Part shown: in pieces, positions 1 to 5,591 of the stretch
How the letters are laid out: every line of letters begins with the position of its first letter
Numbering within the stretch: position 1 is the stretch's first letter
Source of the DNA: Pseudoselenomonas ruminantium
GTDB taxonomy: Bacteria; Bacillota; Negativicutes; Selenomonadales; Selenomonadaceae
DNA length: 5,591 nucleotides
Direction of reading: 5' to 3'
NCBI GenBank assembly: GCA_002373045.1
Contig: DFHU01000013.1
Location: 1-5,591, forward strand
Made by a program: the position numbers and the translations under genes
The notes under the pieces: generated by a model
Told to the model about the DNA's origin: nothing
Databases searched by the model: none
What the model saw: only the letters and a program-made list of their open reading frames with translations

Positions 1-1560
1 GAAAATACCGACCTGACTGTCATTGCCTTCATACCATTTGGCCACCCCGGCGCTGACCGTAATCTGCTGATTGCGGAAAAATTGATGTATTTCTACCTGA
101 TGACGAATTTTCTCAGCCAACGCACAGGCCTGTTCCTGACTATAGCCCGGACAATAGATAACAAATTCCTCACCGCCCCAACGGAAAAACTCCTGCGGCT
201 GTTCCAACTGCGAGCGCACCAGTTCACTAAAATGGTACAATACCCGGTCGCCTGCTTCATGCCCATACGTATCATTGATATTCTTGAAATAATCAATATC
301 CAGCATGATAAGCGCAAAAGCCTTCCCCTTAAGGATTTTCTGTCGAATAAACTCTTCAAACGCACCGCGATTGCGGCAGCCTGTCAATTCATCCATCTCA
401 GCCTTGGCCATAGCCGTAGCAATCTCAGCCGTAAGTTCCTCTGCATGTGCCTCCAAATCACGTTCACGGATAACCTGTTCACGCACCATGCAGACCACAA
501 AACTGATGCAGGCATAAATGCCTAACGGCAGCAGATAAACATGCCATTGCCAAAAATGCAGATATAACAGCACACCGTCAGCTATGCCCAATCCCCCCAT
601 GACAATCATGGGAATCAGCGCAAAACGGGCATAGATATTTCCCCGTTTAATCGACTCCCACATATTGCGAAAGACAAACACCTGCAGACAAAGCACCGTT
701 GCATAAAGAATCTGGCGGCATACCACCAATCCATCATAGCCGGCTAGTTCCAGCAATAGCGCAAAAGCTGCCAAAAAGCCATAAGCCTTCACTGCACGTT
801 TTACCGTCAGCTGCAAATCTTCTTCCAGAATTTCTACGATGACGGAATTGGCAATCACCGGCATGATATAACAAAGAAAATTTTCCAAAAAACGCCATAC
901 TACCGGCGCATTCCACAGGAACTGTTTGACATTGGACAAGCTGACCGTCCACAACGTCATAAGCAGCATAAGGAGCAACAATCTGATGTTCATCCGCCGA
1001 TGTTCCGGCCGGTTAAATAGATACATCAACGTAACCATGCTCAACAACACCGCCACGGGCAAAGCCACGATATACGGAAAATCCACGGCAAAAATGCGTC
1101 TTGCCTGCTCCTGCTGCGTATCTACGATAAAATTCTTAAACACGCCCAACTGATGCGGATGGTCAGCATATAGATGAAATAACAGCATCGTTTCATGAGA
1201 CACATAAGGAATTTCCACCATATGCCATTTTTTCCCATGCCCTAAAAATTGGGGGCCGAATTCACCATCGGCATAAATCTTGCTGCCGTCCACAAAAACC
1301 TCTACCGCCTGCCCGTCTATGGAAAAGAGCAGCGTATTTTCCCAAGGCTCCGTAGGCATCATGGAAACTTCCAGCCAGGCTTCGTGATTATTTCCCGGAA
1401 TAGGCGACTGGAACTTGCCAAAGTCAAAATACTTCCACTTTCCCTGGCTATCTGCCGTGAGATACTGCCAGTCATTGCCGATAACCACGGCCTCACAGCG
1501 CAGTTCTGGCAAAAACACACTAAAAAGGCATAGTACTATTACCGCGAATATCCGTTTCAT
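1..1560 (-). CDS. Membrane-bound diguanylate cyclase, 7TM plus GGDEF (3' end outside window)
   Basis: Probable cyclic di-GMP synthase (2 GTP to c-di-GMP) in the inner membrane. 520 codons are open from the ATG at 1560 to the window edge without a stop. Order of parts: signal peptide or anchor (residues 1-23); an exported, probably beta-rich domain of the kind preceding 7TMR-DISM sensors (about 25-155); seven hydrophobic helices (about 161-182, 190-209, 224-245, 258-274, 278-298, 312-333, 339-359); a polar helical linker (360-388); and a GGDEF domain from 389 with DELTGCRNR (390-398), metal-binding D421 in LDIDYFK, NDTYGHEAGD (429-438) and RWGGEEF (460-466). The active-site motif is intact, so catalysis is expected. 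The inhibitory I-site is not RxxD: E453 and Q456 occupy those positions. Roughly 30 or more residues of the domain are missing beyond the edge. The start is supported by a full AAGGAGG at 1569-1575, 8 bases upstream. It is a diverged paralogue of the gene at 1664-3385. The signal sensed is unknown. Confidence 0.9.
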   Translation of the reverse strand, partial: MKRIFAVIVLCLFSVFLPELRCEAVVIGNDWQYLTADSQGKWKYFDFGKFQSPIPGNNHEAWLEVSMMPTEPWENTLLFSIDGQAVEVFVDGSKIYADGEFGPQFLGHGKKWHMVEIPYVSHETMLLFHLYADHPHQLGVFKNFIVDTQQEQARRIFAVDFPYIVALPVAVLLSMVTLMYLFNRPEHRRMNIRLLLLMLLMTLWTVSLSNVKQFLWNAPVVWRFLENFLCYIMPVIANSVIVEILEEDLQLTVKRAVKAYGFLAAFALLLELAGYDGLVVCRQILYATVLCLQVFVFRNMWESIKRGNIYARFALIPMIVMGGLGIADGVLLYLHFWQWHVYLLPLGIYACISFVVCMVREQVIRERDLEAHAEELTAEIATAMAKAEMDELTGCRNRGAFEEFIRQKILKGKAFALIMLDIDYFKNINDTYGHEAGDRVLYHFSELVRSQLEQPQEFFRWGGEEFVIYCPGYSQEQACALAEKIRHQVEIHQFFRNQQITVSAGVAKWYEGNDSQVGIF

Positions 1561-1663
1561 AGTCTATGCCTCCTTCCTTGCTATAGCCAGTTTACTTCAT
1601 AATAAGTATATTAGGCATATGAATGCTTTTTTCCTGCCAGCTGAGCAAGGGTATTGCATATCT
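1561..1663 (-). other. 103-base spacer between the two GGDEF genes, no clear terminator
   Basis: Between the TAA of the first GGDEF gene and the ATG of the second I see no stable hairpin followed by a T-run. The only candidate (about 1632-1649) has a short bulged stem followed by A residues on the transcribed strand. An AT-rich patch holds a 5-4-5 palindrome TAATA-TACT-TATTA (1600-1613), including -10-like TATACT and TAATAT, but no acceptable -35 lies 16-19 bases upstream. Co-transcription of the two genes is therefore likely, with a weak or activator-dependent internal promoter possible. Confidence 0.5.
1569..1575 (-). promoter_or_regulatory. Strong ribosome binding site of the second GGDEF gene
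   Basis: AAGGAGG on the minus strand, 8 bases before the ATG at 1560, is a complete anti-16S match at good spacing. It fixes the start of this gene, and its N-terminal hydrophobic segment follows at once. It contrasts with the poorer site and TTG start of the upstream paralogue, so the downstream copy may be translated more efficiently if both lie on one transcript. Confidence 0.85.
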
Positions 1664-3385
1664 TTATTCCGTTTTATCATCACTATAAAGATTCTTAAAC
1701 CAATGCATATTATTCTTAGGTTCCCGGCAAACCCGGTTGCGCCCCGTCCGCTTGGCCATATAGAGCGCTTCATCCACGCGCTTTAACAGCTTGGCTTCCG
1801 AATCTTCAGCCCCATGCCAGGAGGCTACACCCAAACTGCTCGTAATGTGAATACGACCGTCATGCAAAGGCGTTTCTTCCACTTTGGAACGCAGGCGTTC
1901 CGCAATCATCATTGCCTCCTCACCGGTACAATGACGGAAAAGAATCAGGAATTCCTCACCGCCCCAGCGCACGAATAAATCCTTCCTCTTGATATTCTGA
2001 CGGATGGTCTGGGCAAACCCGGCCAGCACCACATCACCGACCTCATGCCCGTAATTATCATTAATCCGTTTAAAGAAATCAATGTCCATCATGACGAGGG
2101 TAAAAGGTTCTTCCTCATTTTTGTGCTGCAGGATTTCCGTTGCCAGCACCACTTCCAATTTATTGCGGTTATAGCATTTCGTGAGATTATCCGTTGTCGC
2201 CTTTTCGATGGCCTGCGTAACTTCCTGCTTGAGGCCTTTCTCCCGTGTCATCAGCATGCGCTCCCGCTTTATCTGATTGCGTACGATAAAGGCTGCGAAA
2301 ACGCACAGGGACAAGGTCGTATAAGGAAGTATATGCCCTTCCATCACATACCAGTGGCGATACATCGAAAGGCCGTCAATCGTCCCTGCCCCGGCCATAA
2401 ACACCAAAGGCACAGACACTGCTTTGGCATACATATTGCCATAATGTACAGAACGAACAATCGCATACAACGCCACCAGCTCCAACAAAGGCAGCAGGAC
2501 ATAGAACAGCGCCAGCCCCCGGCTCATGCCATTAAAGCCCATAAATTCTGCCGCCAATACACCAACCAGCAGCAGCGCATAAGCCAGTACCGTCCAGCGC
2601 ATGAGCCACTTGCCTTTGCGGTCCACCACCTGAAAAATGACGATATTTGCCAAAAGCGGTAAAAGATATTCCGATAATTGCATAAAGAACCGCCAAAAAA
2701 GCGGGGCATCAAACAGGTACTGCTTGGAATTAGTCGCACAGACCATCCAAACCAAAAAGGCTGACATAAAGGCTATAAAGGATTTATAAAGTCGTTTCGG
2801 CGCCGCAGGACTGCCGGCATAAATCAGCATCAATACCAGCAAAAACGCCGCCAAAGGAATATTCATCAGATAAGGAATGTCCTGCCGGAAAATGCGCAGC
2901 ACCTGATCCACATCACTGTCTAACCATATCTTGCCAAAATAGCCCAGATTATGATCCGAGGGAGAATAGGCATGAATCCGCAAATCCTGGCCTGCACTCC
3001 CTTTTGGAAGATTGACAATATGCCAACGCTGTCCATAGGCCATAAATGCAGGCCGCAGCTCACCATACCGATAAATGCATTCATCGCCCACCCATACCTC
3101 GAAGGCCTGATCCCGGCTCTGCATCAGCAAGGAGGCATCCTTTGGCAGCATATCCGGCAAAGTCGTCTTCAGCCAGACTTTGTCATCATGATTGTCCAAA
3201 GGCGGTGTGTGGGGAAAATCAAATGGCTGCCACTCCGTGCCCGCTTCTGCCTGCCAATACCATTGTCCCTCGAGTTCTGCAGCCATTCCCGAAACCGGCA
3301 GCAGCCATAAGGCCATGAAGAAAAAGAGGGCGAACATGTTCCGCAAAGCAACAGCCGTATACCATTCTGCCGACTTAGCTTGCAA
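1664..3385 (-). CDS. Membrane-bound diguanylate cyclase, 7TM plus GGDEF (complete)
   Basis: Complete 573-residue protein, probably making cyclic di-GMP from GTP at the inner membrane. Parts: a signal peptide-like N-terminus (hydrophobic core about 17-35); an exported domain (about 37-165), probably a beta-sandwich of the 7TMR-DISMED2 kind; seven hydrophobic helices (about 172-190, 202-217, 236-254, 262-281, 289-310, 321-340, 350-368); a charged linker predicted helical (369-397); and a GGDEF domain (about 398-555) with DNLTKCYNR (399-407), metal ligand D434 in MMDIDFF, NDNYGHEVGD (442-451) and RWGGEEF (473-479). The usual LTGLxNR motif reads LTKCYNR, and the I-site reads KxxD (K466, D469) instead of RxxD. 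No EAL or HD-GYP domain follows. The start is probably the TTG at 3385, because AGAGGGGGGA precedes it and it gives the signal peptide positive residues (K4, R15). An ATG at 3337 (residue 17) is the alternative. The input signal is unknown. Confidence 0.9.
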   Translation of the reverse strand: MQAKSAEWYTAVALRNMFALFFFMALWLLPVSGMAAELEGQWYWQAEAGTEWQPFDFPHTPPLDNHDDKVWLKTTLPDMLPKDASLLMQSRDQAFEVWVGDECIYRYGELRPAFMAYGQRWHIVNLPKGSAGQDLRIHAYSPSDHNLGYFGKIWLDSDVDQVLRIFRQDIPYLMNIPLAAFLLVLMLIYAGSPAAPKRLYKSFIAFMSAFLVWMVCATNSKQYLFDAPLFWRFFMQLSEYLLPLLANIVIFQVVDRKGKWLMRWTVLAYALLLVGVLAAEFMGFNGMSRGLALFYVLLPLLELVALYAIVRSVHYGNMYAKAVSVPLVFMAGAGTIDGLSMYRHWYVMEGHILPYTTLSLCVFAAFIVRNQIKRERMLMTREKGLKQEVTQAIEKATTDNLTKCYNRNKLEVVLATEILQHKNEEEPFTLVMMDIDFFKRINDNYGHEVGDVVLAGFAQTIRQNIKRKDLFVRWGGEEFLILFRHCTGEEAMMIAERLRSKVEETPLHDGRIHITSSLGVASWHGAEDSEAKLLKRVDEALYMAKRTGRNRVCREPKNNMHWFKNLYSDDKTE

Positions 3386-3390
3386 GCATA

Positions 3391-3400
3391 TCCCCCCTCT
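3391..3400 (-). promoter_or_regulatory. Ribosome binding site supporting a TTG start
   Basis: The minus strand reads AGAGGGGGGA ending 5 bases before the TTG at 3385, with the best GAGG core about 8-10 bases away. An ATG at 3389 begins just 1 base after this stretch, but it is out of frame and stops after four codons. The in-frame ATG at 3337 has only a weak GCGGAA upstream. This favours the TTG as start of the first GGDEF gene, probably giving modest translation. Confidence 0.6.
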
Positions 3401-3405
3401 TCGTC

Positions 3406-3438
3406 AAAAAGCTCCACCGGAGAAACCGATAGAGCTTT
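3406..3438 (-). terminator. Intrinsic terminator after pfkA
   Basis: On the minus strand the arms AAAGCTCTATCGG and CCGGTGGAGCTTT (plus coordinates 3426-3438 and 3408-3420) pair over 13 bp with two G-U wobbles, around a 5-base loop TTTCT. The T-run TTTTT begins within the stem and ends at 3406. The hairpin begins 19 bases after the pfkA stop codon. An A-rich stretch upstream would serve as a T-run on the plus strand, so it could act in both directions. The short T-run may allow read-through into the GGDEF gene that starts only about 20 bases later. Confidence 0.75.
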
Positions 3439-3457
3439 ATTTTTCTTTTATATGGAT

Positions 3458-4423
3458 TTAAGCCAGTACGCGGGCAAGTCTCACCAATTCCGGATTCAAC
3501 GTTTTGGTGTTGTTTACTGCGTCAAAGAGATTTACGCCAACAACCTTGCCTTCATTGAAGCCGAAGACCACATTAGTAGCGCCGGATATAATAGCAAGAG
3601 CTGCCTTTTCACCCAGCATGGATGCCTTGATACGGTCTTCAATGGTCGGCGAACCGCCACGCTGAATATGACCGAGTACGGATACACGGGTATCAATGCC
3701 CGTCTTGTCCTCTACTACTTTGCCCAGGCCTACAGCAGAACCTGCACCTTCAGCAACTACGATGATGCTGTAACGTTTGCCGGCATCATACATAGCCTTG
3801 AGTTCATGGCAGATTTCATCGAGGTCATATTTTACTTCCGGTACGAGCACGTATTCTGCACCGCCGGCGATACCAGCCATCATCGCGAGCCAGCCGGAGT
3901 TGCGGCCCATAACTTCTACGAGCATGATGCGGCGATGGGCAGAAGCCGTATCGCGCAGCTTGTTGATGGCGTCCACAATGGTGTTGGCAGCCGTATCACA
4001 GCCGATGGTGTAATCCATGCCCCATACATCATTATCAATCGTCCCCGGCAGGCCTACGATAGGCATACCCGTTTCCTTGGACAGGAGAGAGCCACCGGTA
4101 AGCGATCCGTCACCACCGATGATGACCAGGCCCTCAATGCCCCGCTTCACCAGATTGTCAAAGCCCTTCTTACGGCCTTCGGGCGTCTTGAACTCCATGC
4201 TGCGGGCCGTCCCCAAGAACGTGCCGCCGCGCTGAATCATATCCGCTACGCTGCGGCTGGTGAGTTCTACGATATTGTCGTCAATCATGCCGGCGTAACC
4301 ATCGTAGATACCATAGACCTTTACCCCTTCATGCAGGGCAGTGCGGACTACAGCGCGGGCAGCCGCATTCATTCCGGGGCTGTCGCCGCCAGAGGTCATT
4401 ACGGCAATTGCTTTTTTAATCAT
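3458..4423 (-). CDS. pfkA: ATP-dependent 6-phosphofructokinase
   Basis: Cytoplasmic glycolytic enzyme converting fructose 6-phosphate and ATP to fructose 1,6-bisphosphate, normally a homotetramer. The 321 residues match the usual bacterial length of about 320. Visible motifs are GGDSPGMNAA (12-21), GGTFLGTARS (66-75), GGDGS (103-107), PGTIDND (126-132) with catalytic D130, VEVMGR (169-174), E225, R246 and HIQRGGSPT (252-260). Glycines at 106 and 127, the positions equivalent to E. coli G104 and G124, mark the ATP-using type rather than the pyrophosphate type. Effector-site arginines equivalent to E. coli R21, R25 and R154 are present (R23, R27, R157), so ADP/PEP-type allosteric control is likely. 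The start at 4423 is chosen over an in-frame ATG at 4477 because the protein begins MIKKAIAVMTSGG as in the family and AGGAGAG precedes it. It has its own promoter and terminator, and pyruvate kinase, a common partner in Bacillota, does not follow. Confidence 0.97.
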   Translation of the reverse strand: MIKKAIAVMTSGGDSPGMNAAARAVVRTALHEGVKVYGIYDGYAGMIDDNIVELTSRSVADMIQRGGTFLGTARSMEFKTPEGRKKGFDNLVKRGIEGLVIIGGDGSLTGGSLLSKETGMPIVGLPGTIDNDVWGMDYTIGCDTAANTIVDAINKLRDTASAHRRIMLVEVMGRNSGWLAMMAGIAGGAEYVLVPEVKYDLDEICHELKAMYDAGKRYSIIVVAEGAGSAVGLGKVVEDKTGIDTRVSVLGHIQRGGSPTIEDRIKASMLGEKAALAIISGATNVVFGFNEGKVVGVNLFDAVNNTKTLNPELVRLARVLA

Positions 4424-4431
4424 GCAAACAT

Positions 4432-4438
4432 CTCTCCT
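4432..4438 (-). promoter_or_regulatory. Ribosome binding site of pfkA
   Basis: AGGAGAG on the minus strand, with its AGGAG core 10 bases before the ATG at 4423. It decides the start in favour of the family-typical MIKKAIAV N-terminus. The in-frame ATG at 4477 would put this site inside the coding region and add 18 residues not found in the family. Confidence 0.8.
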
Positions 4439-4488
4439 ATATAAAAATCCATAACTAACACTATCAATCCATAGCATACCTATCTATT

Positions 4489-4517
4489 ATTTTACGCAAG
4501 CAGCCTGTAAATGTAAA
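4489..4517 (-). promoter_or_regulatory. Sigma-70-type promoter of pfkA
   Basis: On the minus strand, -35 TTTACA (4512-4517) and -10 TAAAAT (4489-4494) are separated by exactly 17 bp, each differing from consensus at one position. Transcription should begin near 4482, giving a leader of about 58 bases before the pfkA ATG. It lies just downstream of the EIID terminator, as expected for an independent unit. Confidence 0.7.
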
Positions 4518-4527
4518 GTATTTACGC
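4506..4527 (-). promoter_or_regulatory. Possible operator over the pfkA -35 region
   Basis: A perfect 5-3-5 palindrome GTAAA-TAC-TTTAC (4513-4525) overlaps the -35 hexamer. The hexamer TTTACA occurs twice in tandem (4506-4511 and 4512-4517), and GCGTAAA occurs at 4521-4527 and again at 4491-4497, exactly 30 bp apart. The layout fits a repressor or activator site controlling pfkA. It resembles neither a catabolite cre site (no central CG) nor a Rex box. AT-rich promoter DNA can produce such repeats by chance. Confidence 0.35.
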
Positions 4528-4540
4528 GCAATTTGTTCGG

Positions 4541-4575
4541 AAAATATTAAAGCCTTCCCCAAGCGGGGAAGGCTT
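4541..4575 (-). terminator. Intrinsic terminator of the mannose-family PTS operon
   Basis: A perfect 11-bp stem AAGCCTTCCCC / GGGGAAGGCTT (arms 4565-4575 and 4550-4560) with a 4-base loop is followed on the minus strand by TTTAATATTTT. It begins 14 bases after the EIID stop codon, showing that EIID is the last gene of its transcript and that pfkA needs its own promoter. Confidence 0.9.
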
Positions 4576-4589
4576 CGTATTTCAGGAAA

Positions 4590-5414
4590 TTATTTCACAC
4601 TCATGATGCCCAAAGCATAGCAAACGATACCGAGAGCAAAGAGGCCGAAGATAATCCAGATTGCGTTGACCTTGCGGCGCAGCAGAGCCATGCAGGCAAA
4701 GGTCATGAGCAGAGGTACAAGACCCGGCATCAGCTGGTCGAGGATGCCCTGAACCGTCGTTACCACATGTTCGCCCTTAGCGTTGGTAATTTCCGAAACC
4801 ACCACAGGGATGTTGACCGAAGTCCATTTGTTAACGAGTGCACCCATGACGAACAGACCGAGAATGGAAGCACCTTCCGTAATCTTCTGGAGCTTGTTGC
4901 CGGCAATATCCTGTACGATGTCCGTACCTTTAGCATAGCCGTATTTAATGCCGTACCAACGAACACCAATGCGGATGAGGTTGAAGAGAACGAAGAACAG
5001 GATAGGACCGATGATGCTGCCGGTCAGAGCGAAGGAAGCACCGAGAGCAGCGGTGATCGGACGGAGCGTGCCCCAGAAAATCGGGTCACCAACACCAGCC
5101 AGAGGGCCCATCATACCAACTTTGATACCGTTGATTACACCATCGGGGATGTCAGCACCGTTAGCCTTCTTTTCCTCGAGAGCGGCCGTGATACCGATAA
5201 TCGGCGCAGTTACGAACGGCTGCGTGTTATAGAATTCCAAGTGACGTTTGATTGCCTTTTTGAGTTCTTCACCTTCATAAAGACGGCGCAGAATGGGAAC
5301 CATGCCGAAGCAGTAGCCCAGGCCCTGCATACGTTCCATGTTCCAGGAAGCCTGCAGGAAATTAGAACGGACGAAAGTCCAGAAAAAGTCGCTAGAAGTA
5401 ATCTTCTTTTCCAT
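4590..5414 (-). CDS. manZ: PTS mannose/fructose/sorbose family EIID component
   Basis: Membrane subunit of a mannose-class phosphotransferase transporter. With EIIC it forms the channel that passes a hexose inward while EIIA/EIIB phosphorylate it. The length of 274 residues suits the family (E. coli ManZ is about 280). Family signatures are the N-terminal SDFFWTFVRSNFLQASWN (8-25), HLEFYNTQPF (58-67) followed by a TAPIIGITAALEE helix (69-81), and GPLAGVGDPIFWGTLRPI (103-120). Hydrophobic segments lie at about 121-150, 181-195, 228-246 and 251-271. A strong GAGGAGG stands 8 bases before the ATG at 5414. It follows the EIIC gene by 36 bases and is closed by a terminator, so it is the last gene of the operon; EIIA/EIIB would be expected upstream, outside the window. 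Sugar specificity (mannose, glucose, fructose, sorbose or an amino sugar) cannot be read from this subunit, so the symbol is by family. Confidence 0.95.
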   Translation of the reverse strand: MEKKITSSDFFWTFVRSNFLQASWNMERMQGLGYCFGMVPILRRLYEGEELKKAIKRHLEFYNTQPFVTAPIIGITAALEEKKANGADIPDGVINGIKVGMMGPLAGVGDPIFWGTLRPITAALGASFALTGSIIGPILFFVLFNLIRIGVRWYGIKYGYAKGTDIVQDIAGNKLQKITEGASILGLFVMGALVNKWTSVNIPVVVSEITNAKGEHVVTTVQGILDQLMPGLVPLLMTFACMALLRRKVNAIWIIFGLFALGIVCYALGIMSVK

Positions 5415-5450
5415 TATATTATCCTCCTCTAGTTGCTGATTAACACGAGA

Positions 5451-5591
5451 TTAGTCCAGTTCGTCATCAAGATCGCTGGAGCTTGCAGCGGCAGCAGCCG
5501 GAGCAGCAGCAACTTCCTGATATTTCGGGTTAAGCTGGACGTAAACCACAGCGCAAACGAGGCCGATAACGCCCAGAGCAACCAGGTTGAA
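5451..5591 (-). CDS. manY: PTS mannose/fructose/sorbose family EIIC component (C-terminal 46 residues)
   Basis: Only the last 46 codons and the TAA stop (5451-5453) are in the window; the start lies beyond the right edge. The fragment begins with a final membrane helix, FNLVALGVIGLVCAVVYVQL (1-20), typical of the EIIC C-terminus. It then has a tail rich in alanine (EVAAAPAAAAASSS) and an acidic end, DLDDELD. The assignment rests on this helix and on the position directly before EIID, since EIIC-EIID gene order is standard for the class. Acidic tails are known on EIIC proteins, but the alanine/proline-rich linker looks unusual. Specificity is unknown. Confidence 0.85.
   Translation of the reverse strand, partial: FNLVALGVIGLVCAVVYVQLNPKYQEVAAAPAAAAASSSDLDDELD

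Noticed and set aside
1489..1503. Possible lipoprotein signal at C22 of the second GGDEF protein
   Set aside because: The sequence before the cysteine is PELR; the arginine at -1 does not fit a lipobox.
1632..1649. Possible terminator after the first GGDEF gene
   Set aside because: The stem is only about 5 bp with a bulge and is followed by A residues, not T, on the transcribed strand.
2045..2662. 205-codon open frame on the plus strand opposite the first GGDEF gene
   Set aside because: It mirrors the GGDEF and membrane coding sequence, with the His/Gln/Arg-rich composition typical of an antisense frame.
3380..4444. 354-codon open frame on the plus strand opposite pfkA
   Set aside because: It lies antisense to a pfkA gene with every family motif, it has no recognisable domain, and its start falls in the pfkA-GGDEF spacer without a good ribosome binding site. 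It is a codon-bias shadow.
4424..4477. Upstream in-frame ATG extending PfkA by 18 residues
   Set aside because: The extension covers the ribosome binding site and the expected leader just downstream of a good promoter, and the family begins at MIKKAIAVMTSGG.
4506..4530. Catabolite (cre) or Rex operator at the pfkA promoter
   Set aside because: The palindrome lacks the central CG of cre and the TTGTGA/TCACAA arms of Rex, so I left the regulator unnamed.
4767..5432. 221-codon open frame on the plus strand opposite EIID
   Set aside because: It is antisense to a clear EIID gene, very polar and without any known motif, so it is a shadow.

Overview
All gene content in this window lies on the minus strand, so the order of transcription runs from the right end to the left. 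The genes are the 3' end of a mannose-family PTS EIIC gene, a complete EIID gene (manZ-type), a complete ATP-dependent 6-phosphofructokinase gene (pfkA), and two related genes for membrane-bound GGDEF proteins. The second GGDEF gene runs off the left edge. Large open frames on the plus strand are antisense shadows of these genes.

The organism looks like a member of the Bacillota. Evidence is the AGGAGG-type ribosome binding sites, a mannose-family EIIC/EIID pair, a Bacillus/Clostridium-like PfkA and compact intrinsic terminators. Moderate GC content and the feel of the proteins suggest a Negativicutes (Selenomonas-like) anaerobe, but that placement is an impression and not proved by the sequence.

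Layout: 5591-5451 is the EIIC tail with an Ala-rich, acidic end. 5414-4590 is EIID, followed by a strong intrinsic terminator at 4541-4575. 4424-4540 is the pfkA promoter and leader, with a near-consensus promoter, a palindrome over the -35 and direct repeats. 4423-3458 is pfkA, followed by a 13-bp hairpin terminator at 3406-3438. 3385-1664 is the first GGDEF protein, which probably uses a TTG start only about 22 bases after that hairpin. 1663-1561 is a 103-base spacer without a convincing terminator. 1560-1 is the second GGDEF protein, a diverged tandem paralogue of the first; no stop codon interrupts it, and its C-terminus lies outside the window.

Functionally, the EIIC/EIID pair would import a hexose as its phosphate and PfkA would commit fructose 6-phosphate to glycolysis. 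The two GGDEF proteins have an exported N-terminal domain, seven membrane helices and a cytoplasmic GGEEF domain, so they probably turn an external signal into cyclic di-GMP. Both have lost the canonical RxxD product-inhibition site. Placing sugar uptake, glycolysis and two paralogous c-di-GMP sensors side by side is suggestive, but a functional link is inference. I found no mobile element, CRISPR array, tRNA or rRNA.
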